DNA of 35,545 nucleotides from the NCBI GenBank assembly GCA_900545725.1, contig URAI01000017.1, positions 1-35,545 on the forward strand, read 5' to 3'. This DNA comes from an uncultured Eubacterium sp. (GTDB lineage: Bacteria > Bacillota > Clostridia > Lachnospirales > Lachnospiraceae). A program made the translations under genes and the position numbers. The notes beneath the pieces were generated by a model. The model had not been told where the DNA came from, did not search any database, and saw only the letters and a program-made list of their open reading frames with translations. Positions 7,664-15,514 of the stretch are shown piece after piece. Positions within the stretch are counted from its first letter, which is position 1; the number at the start of each line of letters is the position of its first letter.

Positions 7664-10111
7664 TTATCTTAGGATTTCATCATTCCAAAGTCCCGCTTCT
7701 ACAAGGTCTTTATAATATGTAATAAGAGGAATAAAACTCTGTGCAAATCCTTTTGTGCTTCCTCCTGCACATATAAGTGCATCTTCAATTATCTGTTTGC
7801 TTCCATTAGTTGAACCAGGCTTTTCATTGATGGCTTTTCTAAACGTTCCGTATCCATATTTCAGATATTCAGGATTACCTGTAAGCTCATAGCCTATAGA
7901 TAATGATTCAAGCAGCAGTGTATTATTTCCAAGACGTACAAGACTAGGAAGCTCTTTGTAATAAAACAATCCGCAGTCAAGCATACAATTTTCTGTTAAG
8001 TCATCTATGGCTCTTAACAGCATATTCTTTATTTCATCAGATGGAAATTCCCTGTAGTATCTCATAACACTTCCTACCGCAACAGATATCATAAATCCGA
8101 CCCTTATTGTAGTATTATCCGTATATGGAGCAAGCCAGTTGCCATATTCTTCTTCCCATATCTTAAAGCTGTCTATTATCCATTCACATTTTGAAAGCCA
8201 TTTTTTATCATGCGTTTCTATATAAAGTGCAGTAAGAGTCCTTAATGCCCAGCCTGTCTCTCTTGCATTAGCCTCACCTGGCTTGGCATACATTGGCGTA
8301 TCAAGAAGTCTTAATACATTTTCACCTATACCAATTGCAGTATCAAACCCTCTGTTATCACCTGAAAAATGGTAATAATCAAGAAGACCTTCAACCCATT
8401 CATGTGAACATACCATTACGCCATTTTCACAATGTCCTGCTGTATGCTCCCACTGTCCTCCAATACGAAGAGGATCTTTACTATAATGGCAGACGTCAAC
8501 ATCCATCCAGTGTCTTGCATTAGTAAAAAGATAATCCTGAAACCTCCTTACACCTGTCCTTGCATACATAAGGGCACATGAATGAGGATAGTCATATTCA
8601 TTATTACTCCATACAAGTCTTCCGTTACCACGACCCTGTTTAGTATAACCCGGATCCCATGAATCGCCCCAGTTCATCATGCCAAAACATCTTGCATGTT
8701 CATCGGCCTTGCCAATAAACGCCATTTCCACACAATCATTCTTTTCATCAGGAAATACATCCATCATCACACCGGATTCCTTAAACACTGCAGGCGATAT
8801 GTATGGTCTGTCAGGCATCTGATATATAAGACTTCTGTTATCTAACTCCTTTATACTTTCATCCGGCGCATGGAAATGCATAAGAAAGCATTGTTCCCTT
8901 GCCATTCCTGACTGCATCTTTACGCTGTCTATCCCCTGTGGAACAAGCATTATTGCAATCCCTGACTTATCTGCCTTAACAGCTTTAGGATAATTTTGCT
9001 GTGCCTGATATACAGTTATACATACACCACCCTGCTCATCTGTCCTGTCTGCCATAAATGTACCATATAATACTTCTGCAAAATGTTCATTGGCTTCCTT
9101 TAATAGAAAATGGGAATCGACATATTTATTAACTGACTCTCCATTTTTACCAATATAAAAATCAGTCTTATAATTGGAGCTGCCCACAAATGTCCTTATA
9201 TCTTTAACAGGGGCTTTCTTCTGTATCATGTCTAACTCTGTAATTCCTCTTGTATGAAATACAGGTCCATCATTATGTGAATTATCAAGAAGTCCGTCAC
9301 CGCAGCCTGTTGAATCCGTAAGTGAATCCAGCTTCATATCATGTACATGTCCATTTATTATACTATCTTTATCAGCCTTCAAATAAAATACAAGCGAATC
9401 AATATCAAGCACATTATCAGTTGTATTAATAATCCTGTATCCTATCTCAATCCAAGGTTTTTTTGCATATACAGTTATTCTAATCTCAAAATCTACATTC
9501 TGATATATATCTGTTTTCGCCTGCTTTTGCTGTACATCTGAATTATCTGCTTCTTTTAAAGACTTTCCATCCGCATTTTTTACAATATTACTGCCTCTTC
9601 CGGTTAAAATCGTGCATAACCTGCCCTGCTCTGTAATCTCCCAGTTATCAATATGCATATCATAAGATATATTATCCTTATCTATAAGGCATGGTCCAAC
9701 AAACTGCTGCGCAACATATTCTTTATTGCCATCTGATAATTTGTCAAATATATGGCTGCTGTTATTTTTCACCGTAAATTTTATTCCATCACCATCAACA
9801 TAAAATCCATCAGACAAGCTCTCTATAACAATTCCCTTGTAATCATTTTTCATATCAGAGTTATAATCACATTCAAGCACTGTTCCTTTGTTAGCCGGAA
9901 GGTCTGCCATAAATCTTACAAACATATACTTTACCGTGCCATCTTTATGTGTGGCTGTCACCTTTGCCTGCACAGGAACAGGGCTGCCATTCTGTAGTAT
10001 GGCAACATTATCAACACTCTTTAATATCCCTTCTTTTACAGGTATTGCTACACTACAATGTTCCTCTTTTCTTTCATATCTATACAATTTATCAAAATAT
10101 ATCTTAGTCAT
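7664..10111 (-). CDS. YetA-like exo-rhamnogalacturonan lyase family protein
   Basis: Large (815 aa) protein resembling the YetA/exo-rhamnogalacturonan lyase family. The N-terminal part is beta-rich (GSPVPVQAKVTATHKDGTVKYMFVRF, typical of these proteins). The C-terminal half is an alpha/alpha-barrel with Trp/His-rich motifs such as GMMNWGDSWDPGY, WMDVDVCHYS and GQWEHTAGHCENGVMVCSHEWVEGLLDYY. The family removes terminal units from the pectin backbone rhamnogalacturonan by beta-elimination. There is no signal peptide or membrane segment, so it should act in the cytosol on imported oligosaccharides. The ATG start has an AAAGGAGATTATT ribosome site. A small hairpin with AATGTGA/TCACATT arms (10139-10164) lies in the 5' untranslated region. 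Family membership is by recognition only, and the exact substrate is not proven. Confidence 0.72.
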   Translation of the reverse strand: MTKIYFDKLYRYERKEEHCSVAIPVKEGILKSVDNVAILQNGSPVPVQAKVTATHKDGTVKYMFVRFMADLPANKGTVLECDYNSDMKNDYKGIVIESLSDGFYVDGDGIKFTVKNNSSHIFDKLSDGNKEYVAQQFVGPCLIDKDNISYDMHIDNWEITEQGRLCTILTGRGSNIVKNADGKSLKEADNSDVQQKQAKTDIYQNVDFEIRITVYAKKPWIEIGYRIINTTDNVLDIDSLVFYLKADKDSIINGHVHDMKLDSLTDSTGCGDGLLDNSHNDGPVFHTRGITELDMIQKKAPVKDIRTFVGSSNYKTDFYIGKNGESVNKYVDSHFLLKEANEHFAEVLYGTFMADRTDEQGGVCITVYQAQQNYPKAVKADKSGIAIMLVPQGIDSVKMQSGMAREQCFLMHFHAPDESIKELDNRSLIYQMPDRPYISPAVFKESGVMMDVFPDEKNDCVEMAFIGKADEHARCFGMMNWGDSWDPGYTKQGRGNGRLVWSNNEYDYPHSCALMYARTGVRRFQDYLFTNARHWMDVDVCHYSKDPLRIGGQWEHTAGHCENGVMVCSHEWVEGLLDYYHFSGDNRGFDTAIGIGENVLRLLDTPMYAKPGEANARETGWALRTLTALYIETHDKKWLSKCEWIIDSFKIWEEEYGNWLAPYTDNTTIRVGFMISVAVGSVMRYYREFPSDEIKNMLLRAIDDLTENCMLDCGLFYYKELPSLVRLGNNTLLLESLSIGYELTGNPEYLKYGYGTFRKAINEKPGSTNGSKQIIEDALICAGGSTKGFAQSFIPLITYYKDLVEAGLWNDEILR

Positions 10112-10138
10112 AATAATCTCCTTTCCTCAGCGAGCTTT

Positions 10139-10164
10139 AATGTGATAAAATGAGCTGTCACATT
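10139..10164 (-). promoter_or_regulatory. Hairpin in the leader of the lyase gene
   Basis: The 7-nt perfect arms AATGTGA and TCACATT lie about 28 nt upstream of the start codon and just before the ribosome site. They could affect translation or be an operator-like inverted repeat. No matching regulator is encoded nearby. Confidence 0.3.
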
Positions 10165-10344
10165 TATTTTTCACACTAACTCCATTCCGCATGTATTTAT
10201 TTATATGTAGGTTTAGTATAAAATAAATGTTCTGTATTTTCCACTGATACATTAATTAAAAGCCGGGATTTTACAGAAAATTAATCATGATTTTAATATA
10301 TCAACACTGTAAATGTATCTTACATGATATTTGTTAAGTTTTTC

Positions 10345-10373
10345 TTGACTTTAACTTTATTTACAATTATAAT
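10345..10373 (+). promoter_or_regulatory. Sigma-A promoter of the GNAT leader RNA
   Basis: TTGACT (10345-10350), a 17-nt spacer, then TATAAT (10368-10373). This is a near-consensus vegetative promoter. The predicted start is near 10380, at the 5' edge of the structured RNA. Confidence 0.8.
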
Positions 10374-10379
10374 CTAGAA

Positions 10380-10558
10380 AAATAATGCTGTGACCCATCA
10401 CCGGGTGGGGAACGAGTTATTGCAGCACTTGCCAGATTCTGATACAGACGTAGAATTTTGCTTATTGCCTGCATTAATAATAAGGCATCTGAAATTAAAT
10501 CGCAGGTACGGTGTATATACACTATAAGATTTAATTACAGATGTCTTTTATTTTACAA
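10380..10558 (+). ncRNA. Structured leader RNA with terminator (attenuator or riboswitch-like), class unknown
   Basis: About 175 nt between a strong promoter and the GNAT gene. Near the 5' end, TGCTGT pairs with GCAGCA around an inner CCCATC/GGTGGG hairpin. Next comes an AGATTCT/AGAATTT stem, and then a very strong terminator: 20-nt arms at 10482-10501 and 10528-10547 with one mismatch and a G-U pair, followed by TTTTATTTTA. A competing stem (TGCCT at 10466-10470 with AGGCA at 10483-10487) would break the terminator arm. Only about 30 nt separate the terminator from the GNAT start, so the gene is most simply expressed by read-through. I compared it by eye with common riboswitch cores (TPP, SAM, FMN, THF, ZTP, guanidine, c-di-GMP, purine, 6S, SRP) and did not recognise it. 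Confidence 0.6.
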
Positions 10559-10586
10559 TAAAAAGTTATAACGATTGGGGATTATT

Positions 10587-11006
10587 ATGCAAGTAAAAAT
10601 TTATGATGAACTACCACTGGAAGCAAAGAAAATACGTGAAGATGTATTCGTAAAGGAACAGGGATTTAATGAAGAATTTGATATAATTGATAAAACAGCT
10701 AAACACATATTAATATCTGAAAATAATATACCTGTTGCGACATGTAGAATATTTTATTCTAAAGAACGAAACAGCTATATCATAGGAAGAATTGCCGTAT
10801 GTAAACAATACCGTGGAAAAAAATATGGTGTCAGACTGCTTGAATATGCAGAACGTGAAATCAAAAAAAGCGGTGGAACTACCGCTGAACTTTCTGCACA
10901 ATGCCGTGTATCAGAATTTTATAAAAAATCAGGTTATATAGATTTACAAGATATACATATAGATGAAAACTGCCCGCATACCTGGATGAGAAAATGCCTT
11001 AATTAA
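10587..11006 (+). CDS. GNAT family N-acetyltransferase (ElaA/YjcF-like)
   Basis: Small (139 aa) acetyl-CoA-dependent N-acetyltransferase of the GNAT fold. The N-terminal EAKKIREDVFVKEQGF block is typical of the ElaA/YjcF subgroup. Motif A is IGRIAVCKQYRGKKYGVRLL (about 74-93), with the R/Q-x-x-G-x-G/A-like QYRGKKYG pyrophosphate loop. The end is TAELSAQCRVSEFYKKSGYI. The acceptor substrate is unknown. The ATG at 10587 is preferred because GGGG lies six nt upstream; an upstream TTG at 10575 would overlap that site. It is the only standard protein gene on the plus strand. It probably depends on read-through of the upstream terminator. Confidence 0.88.
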   Translation: MQVKIYDELPLEAKKIREDVFVKEQGFNEEFDIIDKTAKHILISENNIPVATCRIFYSKERNSYIIGRIAVCKQYRGKKYGVRLLEYAEREIKKSGGTTAELSAQCRVSEFYKKSGYIDLQDIHIDENCPHTWMRKCLN

Positions 11007-11112
11007 TTCCGGATCAGGTGTTGTTAATGTTTTAACATATTGAATTATTACAATTTTATGGTATTGTAACTTCTAACCCTCACCGAAATACAATTTATAG
11101 AAATATAATAAC

Positions 11113-11215
11113 AAGCTGTCACAGAAGGAATAATCATATAGAATATAAAACCTTATATAGAAATTTAAACAGCAAAAATTCTCTATACTTTATGATTTTC
11201 CTAATGTGGCAGCCT
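11113..11215. repeat. Long imperfect hairpin element (family 3, MITE-like)
   Basis: The ends AGCTGTCACA and TGTGGCAGCCT pair. Further inside, GGAATAATCATATAGA pairs imperfectly with TCTATACTTTATGATTTTCC. It sits between the convergent GNAT and coaBC genes, where it may also work as a terminator, although neither side has a strong T-run. The terminal motif recurs at 13598-13641 and 32751-32843. Confidence 0.5.
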
Positions 11216-11266
11216 ATCTTAATTATCTTAAATTTTACATTTACATACTATTCACAGCTTCAATAA

Positions 11267-12493
11267 TTAATTGTCCATCATAGAAAGTATATTATCAAAT
11301 ATCTTATGTGCAACATCAAATTTGCTCATCTTATCAAGTTCGATAAAGTCATCCTTTGTTATAATAGTAACAATGTTAGTATCCGCACCAAAACCTGCAC
11401 CATCAGTTCTAAGATTATTAGCTACAATCATATCAATGTTTTTCTTTTCAAGCTTAGCTTTGGAATTACCCAGAACATTCTGTGTCTCCATCGAGAAACC
11501 ACACAAGAAAGGTCTGTTATTCTGTCCGTTGCCCTCCATATTCTTCTCTGCTTTATATCTTCCCAGTGCTGCAATGATATCTGTAGTTTCTTCCAGTTTA
11601 ATTTCCTTAAAACCACTTGTCTTTTTAATCTTATTGTCACTAACTGTTTCCGGTCTGTAATCAGCAACTGCTGCCGCCTTAACTACAATATCACATGCCG
11701 GTGCATTTTCCATTACCGCTTTATACATATCCTCTGCTGAAACAACATTAATCATCTTAACAAACGGAACCGGATTAAGCGCTGTTATCCCTGATATCAG
11801 AGTAACATCTGCCCCTCTTAACATTGCATTTCTTGCAATAGCATATCCCATCTTACCAGTTGAATTATTAGAAATAAATCTTACCGGATCAATTGCCTCT
11901 CTTGTAGGTCCTGCGGTTACACACACTTTCATTCCTGCCATATCCTTTTCACAGGCAATCTCTTTTATAATATAATCAAGTAATATATCCTCTGATGGCA
12001 TCTTGCCAATTCCATCATCTCCACATGCCAGATGTCCTGTATCAGGCTCAATCACCTCAATATTATAATGCTTAAGCTTTAAAATATTATCCTTAACAAC
12101 CGGATTAAGATACATATTTGAATTCATGGCCGGTGCGACTATCTTCTTACAGTTACATGCTAAAAATGTTGTAGTAAGCATATCATCTGCTATTCCTGCT
12201 GCCAGCTTGCCAATGACATTTGCCGTTGCAGGTGCTACAAGAAATACATCTGCCTTTTTTGCAAGTGCTACATGCTCAACATTATATTCAAAATTCCTGT
12301 CAAATGTATCAATAAGACATTTATTCCCTGTAAGTGTCTCAAAAGTAACAGGATTAATAAATTCAGTTGCATTTTTTGTCATAATTACATCCACATTACA
12401 ATTAAGCTTTCTTAAAGCACTCGCAAGATTCGCTATCTTATATGCTGCAATACTTCCTGTAACTCCTAAAATAACATTTTTACCCGTAAGCAT
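11267..12493 (-). CDS. coaBC: CoaBC, phosphopantothenoylcysteine synthetase/decarboxylase
   Basis: Bifunctional coenzyme A enzyme. It joins 4'-phosphopantothenate to cysteine (CoaB) and decarboxylates the product (CoaC, FMN-dependent). The N-terminal flavoprotein half starts NVILGVTGSIAAYKIANL and contains VEHVALAKKADVFLVAPATANVIGK (active-site His region) and the PAMNSNMY signature. The C-terminal synthetase half has VTAGPTREAIDPVRFISNNSTGKMG and VVKAAAVADYRP with the following KIKK. Start 12493 is chosen because GGAGG lies 8 nt upstream; the longer frame begins at a TTG inside the leader. It has its own promoter (12576-12603). coaX lies directly upstream and a PanT-like transporter further up, giving a pantothenate-to-CoA block. 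Confidence 0.96.
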   Translation of the reverse strand: MLTGKNVILGVTGSIAAYKIANLASALRKLNCNVDVIMTKNATEFINPVTFETLTGNKCLIDTFDRNFEYNVEHVALAKKADVFLVAPATANVIGKLAAGIADDMLTTTFLACNCKKIVAPAMNSNMYLNPVVKDNILKLKHYNIEVIEPDTGHLACGDDGIGKMPSEDILLDYIIKEIACEKDMAGMKVCVTAGPTREAIDPVRFISNNSTGKMGYAIARNAMLRGADVTLISGITALNPVPFVKMINVVSAEDMYKAVMENAPACDIVVKAAAVADYRPETVSDNKIKKTSGFKEIKLEETTDIIAALGRYKAEKNMEGNGQNNRPFLCGFSMETQNVLGNSKAKLEKKNIDMIVANNLRTDGAGFGADTNIVTIITKDDFIELDKMSKFDVAHKIFDNILSMMDN

Positions 12494-12575
12494 ACTCTCA
12501 TCCTCCATCTGATTTGTCAAAGTGTCATTGATACTATTTATAAATAATACCCTTTATAAATATTATTTTTAACTT

Positions 12576-12603
12576 ATTATAAATTATTTTTTATAATTGT
12601 CAA
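12576..12603 (-). promoter_or_regulatory. Sigma-A promoter of coaBC
   Basis: On the minus strand, TTGACA (12598-12603), a 16-nt spacer, then TATAAT (12576-12581). Both hexamers are perfect. The predicted start is near 12569, giving a leader of about 75 nt before the coaBC ATG. coaBC can therefore be expressed apart from coaX. Confidence 0.75.
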
Positions 12604-12678
12604 ATAAATATCAAAATTAATAACCATCTTATCTGCATTTATAAATTTTAAATGGCTTTTAAAATCCATCTTTACTTC

Positions 12679-13497
12679 TTACTCAACATTCTTATCATAT
12701 ATAACCTTAAGTCCTTTTAATAATAAAGCATTATCATATATAATATCCGTCTTACATTCCGGTACAATCACTTCTGCAAGACCTCCTGTAGCTATGACCT
12801 TTGCCTGCACAGGTGTACCATCTAAAAATCCGGTTTCTTCTTTTATTCTTTCAATCATTCCATCTATACACGCAGCATTGCCATATATTATACCGCTCTG
12901 CATACACTGGATTGTATTTTTCCCGATAACTTTCTGAGGCGCCTCAAGACTTATTCTTGGAAGCTGTGATGTCCTTGATACAAGTGAATCAAGAGATACC
13001 CTTATTCCCGGCATTATAACACCGCCTATATAATTCTTCTTATCATCGACAACCGATATTGTCGTTGCCGTTCCAATATCTACAATTATTGCAGGCACTC
13101 CATATTCATGTATTGCCGCAACGGCATCTACCACAAGGTCACTTCCTAACTGCCTTGGCTGTTCCATAAGTATATTAAGGCCTGTTTTAATTCCAGGTCC
13201 TACTGTTAATGGCATTATTCCTGTAACCTTTCCAACTGCTTCCTTTATTATGCCTGTAAGCTGCGGTACAACTGACGATATTATTGCTCCTTTTATATCA
13301 TCACTTTTAATATTATATAATTCAAGAACCGTCTTTAAAAGCACTGCATATTCCAGTTCTGTTTTGGAAATATCAGTTGACATTCTCTCTTCAAATAATA
13401 CTTTTTTTTCATCTATACAACCTATTACAATATTTGTATTTCCCATATCAATGGCAAGAACCATGCCCTTACTGTTATTCTTTTTATATTTATTCAT
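12679..13497 (-). CDS. coaX: Type III pantothenate kinase
   Basis: CoaX, the ASKHA-fold pantothenate kinase that carries out the first step of CoA synthesis and, in this class, is not feedback-inhibited by CoA. It has VLAIDMGNTNIVIG (phosphate loop, about 13-26), GSDLVVDAVAAI (catalytic Asp region), IVDIGTATTISVVD and the GGVIMPG motif. Length 272 aa is normal. The ATG at 13497 has AGAGG at good spacing; an internal ATG (Met12) aligns with shorter relatives but lacks a spaced ribosome site. It lies between the PanT-like gene and coaBC, consistent with using imported pantothenate. Confidence 0.95.
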   Translation of the reverse strand: MNKYKKNNSKGMVLAIDMGNTNIVIGCIDEKKVLFEERMSTDISKTELEYAVLLKTVLELYNIKSDDIKGAIISSVVPQLTGIIKEAVGKVTGIMPLTVGPGIKTGLNILMEQPRQLGSDLVVDAVAAIHEYGVPAIIVDIGTATTISVVDDKKNYIGGVIMPGIRVSLDSLVSRTSQLPRISLEAPQKVIGKNTIQCMQSGIIYGNAACIDGMIERIKEETGFLDGTPVQAKVIATGGLAEVIVPECKTDIIYDNALLLKGLKVIYDKNVE

Positions 13498-13597
13498 ATC
13501 TGCCTCTTTAATCTTTAATTAATAAAATAATTCCAGTTTATGATACTGTTTTTCTATCATGCAAGTCTTAATTTTCCACGCTGTCTGCGTAAATCAA

Positions 13598-13641
13598 GGC
13601 TGCCACAATAACCATATCCTGTAAGTGTTACTGTGGCAGCC
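13598..13641. repeat. 15-bp hairpin (family 3) between the panT-like gene and coaX
   Basis: Arms GGCTGCCACAATAAC (13598-13612) and GTTACTGTGGCAGCC (13627-13641). Pairing is complete on the minus strand, where the one difference becomes G-U. It may terminate the panT-like transcript or be a short member of the hairpin family seen at 11113-11215 and 32751-32843. The following T-run is weak. Confidence 0.55.
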
Positions 13642-13672
13642 ATATAATATAATATAATATAATATAATATAA
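13642..13672. repeat. Pentanucleotide tandem repeat (ATATA)n
   Basis: About six tandem ATATA units directly beside the hairpin. Such runs can change length by slippage. Any effect on coaX expression is speculative. Confidence 0.7.
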
Positions 13673-13761
13673 TAATCCTTTATTCTATAATATAATGATG
13701 TTGGGACAAAAGTAACCAACTATGATATCTACGGATTATTCCATGCTACACACTCCCACTT

Positions 13762-14409
13762 CTATGCATTGGAATAACTGTTTTTATTAAATGCAATAAG
13801 CAATGCCTTAGTTATTGCAGTAACAAGTATTCCAGCCACTATTGCTTCTGGCACCCCCTGCGTTCCTATAACTCCAAGAATCACTCCATATAACGCCTCA
13901 GTCATTATTCCTTTTGCCTGTGCATAGCTTGAACCAAAAAGAAAATATATTCCATTCATTACAAGTATTGTATTAGTTAATGCTCCCGCTACTCCTGCCG
14001 ATGCGAGTGCAATAACATTTCCATTTTTTCCACCTTTAAGAAGTCTGCTTACACCTTTATACACATAGTAAGCCACAACTCCTATTAATATTCTTGGCAC
14101 CATACATATAATCACACTGTTAAGATTGCCATGCATATCTCCCACACTATAAAATGGTGAAAATACAAATGATGTAAGGTTCGGATTAACCGTATTGTTA
14201 ATCATGCTGGTAAGTCCAAATACTCCTCCAAGAAATGCTCCGGTCTTTGGTCCTAATATGATTGCTCCGATTATTACCGGAATATGAATGATAGTCGCAT
14301 TCATAAATCCTAATGTAATGTACCCCATATAAGGTACAAATGCCATTGCAATAATAATTGCCGTGAACATCGCTGTAAGAACCATCTTCTTAGTTTTTTC
14401 CATCTTCAT
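13762..14409 (-). CDS. panT: ECF transporter S component, PanT-like (pantothenate)
   Basis: Integral membrane substrate-binding (S) component of an energy-coupling-factor vitamin transporter, 215 aa with about six membrane segments. The N-terminal KTKKMVLTAMFTAIIIAMAF carries the small-residue helix used to dock the shared EcfT subunit. The core IHIPVIIGAIILGPKTGAFLGGVFGLTSM is typical of vitamin S components. No ATPase or EcfT genes are in the window, so it must share a module encoded elsewhere. Assignment to pantothenate rests mainly on the neighbours coaX and coaBC and on overall similarity; another vitamin is possible. No ribosome site lies close to the ATG. A structured leader with its own promoter precedes the gene. 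Confidence 0.8.
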   Translation of the reverse strand: MKMEKTKKMVLTAMFTAIIIAMAFVPYMGYITLGFMNATIIHIPVIIGAIILGPKTGAFLGGVFGLTSMINNTVNPNLTSFVFSPFYSVGDMHGNLNSVIICMVPRILIGVVAYYVYKGVSRLLKGGKNGNVIALASAGVAGALTNTILVMNGIYFLFGSSYAQAKGIMTEALYGVILGVIGTQGVPEAIVAGILVTAITKALLIAFNKNSYSNA

Positions 14410-14504
14410 ATTAAATTGTGCTGTCTGTATATCAGACAGAGAGGCTTTTTAAGTCTCTTCCCCTTTCAAAATGTTACCGCTCCCATATGGGATACAGCAC
14501 AATT
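14410..14504 (-). promoter_or_regulatory. Compact structured leader of the panT-like gene
   Basis: On the minus strand the 95-nt leader is closed by an exact 11-bp stem (14494-14504 with 14414-14424, AATTGTGCTGT/ACAGCACAATT) that ends four nt before the start codon. Inside are TCCCATATGGGA, an AGAG/CTCT hairpin and a CTGTCTG/CAGACAG hairpin whose 3' arm overlaps the closing stem. The only good ribosome-site-like sequence (AAAGGGGAAG) is inside the structure, about 50 nt from the ATG. It could be a riboswitch-like element or a fold that brings the ribosome site to the start. I do not recognise a known class. Confidence 0.55.
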
Positions 14505-14507
14505 CTG

Positions 14508-14537
14508 ATTATATACTAATAATGTTACTATTTGCAA
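14508..14537 (-). promoter_or_regulatory. Promoter of the panT-like gene
   Basis: On the minus strand, TTGCAA (14532-14537), an 18-nt spacer, then TATAAT (14508-14513). The predicted start is near 14501, right at the closing stem of the structured leader. Confidence 0.65.
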
Positions 14538-14542
14538 TGTAT

Positions 14543-15415
14543 TTACTTATGAAAATTACCACACAGATAATCCTTTACAATTCCTATACTCTCACGGACC
14601 ATATAATTAATAAATAATACATTATCACTTGAAGCCGGTATTCCTGTTATATTATCAAGTCCTTTTGCATGTGCCAGCTTCTTTGCCCTGTATATATGAA
14701 AATTATTAGTAACAATTCCTATTTTAGCTGATTTGTCTTCGATGAATTTTTCACTGAATCTGAAATTTTCTTCTGTATTAGTCGATTTATCTTCTTTAAT
14801 AATTATATCGGCCGGTATTCCATTTTGCACAAGATAATCATACATTGCCTGTGCTTCTGATATATCTTCTCCATTTCCCTGACCACCTGATACAATTATC
14901 TTTATATTTTTTGTTATTTTGTTACCTTCTCTTTCAGCTTTATTATTTTCATTATTAAATATACTATCTTCATTATTGATACCACTTTTATCTGCATTGA
15001 TATCACTTTTATCCGTCATATCATCAGCCTGCACTTCATGCATATATTCTATAGTCTTATCAAGTCTTTTTCTCAGTGACTTTGTAATACGTGTTCCTCT
15101 TACCTGACATCCAAGAACTATAATATATTCACAGTTATTATCAGGCTCTTTTACCATGTCCGATATTATTAACCCCTCTATTGCCGCAAAAAATATGCCC
15201 CCTGCCGCAATCATTCCTATTATCAGTCTCGTAACCACAACAGGCACATTCATTATTCCCTTTATAGTCATCCATCTTATTTCAAATATTATCGCAAAAA
15301 ATGCCGCAAGTATAAGCCACACGAATATAAAAGAAGAACCCGCTCCCGCATATGTGGCACATATTCCGTAGTATATTATACATATAAATGCCAGTATTAA
15401 CCAAATAAAATGCAT
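14543..15415 (-). CDS. DUF218 (YdcF/SanA/ElyC-like) membrane protein
   Basis: Membrane-anchored protein of the DUF218 family, 290 aa. Three hydrophobic N-terminal segments (about 1-25, 28-48, 58-88) lead into a Rossmann-like domain with YIIVLGCQVRGTRITKSLRKRL, IIVSGGQGNGEDISEAQAM, EDKSTNTEENFRFS and IGIVTNNFHIYRAKKLA, the conserved blocks of the family. A low-complexity insert rich in Asp, Asn and Lys (about 132-165) separates the first two blocks. Relatives affect cell-envelope integrity, but the reaction is unknown. The ATG has an AAAGGATAAACAT ribosome site. The gene is immediately downstream of cas2 on the same strand, and a degenerate CRISPR repeat lies in its leader. I see no reason to link it to CRISPR function. 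Confidence 0.82.
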   Translation of the reverse strand: MHFIWLILAFICIIYYGICATYAGAGSSFIFVWLILAAFFAIIFEIRWMTIKGIMNVPVVVTRLIIGMIAAGGIFFAAIEGLIISDMVKEPDNNCEYIIVLGCQVRGTRITKSLRKRLDKTIEYMHEVQADDMTDKSDINADKSGINNEDSIFNNENNKAEREGNKITKNIKIIVSGGQGNGEDISEAQAMYDYLVQNGIPADIIIKEDKSTNTEENFRFSEKFIEDKSAKIGIVTNNFHIYRAKKLAHAKGLDNITGIPASSDNVLFINYMVRESIGIVKDYLCGNFHK

Positions 15416-15452
15416 ATGTTTATCCTTTCCTGTTTAAAATGTGTGCCTGTTA

Positions 15453-15482
15453 ATTTTATTACATCTTATGTTACTGTTCAAC
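15453..15482 (-). repeat. Orphan degenerate CRISPR repeat beyond cas2
   Basis: This 30-nt stretch matches the array repeat at 26 of 30 positions, in the same orientation as the array. The Cas6 hairpin (ACAT, loop, ATGT) is kept, with one change in the loop. The 3' handle is altered (AATAAAAT instead of ATTGAAAT). No partner repeat or spacer was found at spacer distance on either side. Confidence 0.8.
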
Positions 15483-15514
15483 TTATATTTACCTAATTAT
15501 AAACTTAATATCTA

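Noticed and set aside
10380..10558. 6S RNA or SRP RNA as the identity of the plus-strand leader RNA
   Set aside because: The size is close to 6S RNA, but there is no long closing stem with a central bubble, and the SRP tetraloop and GGAAGGAAGCAGC core are missing. The terminator right before the GNAT gene fits an attenuator better.
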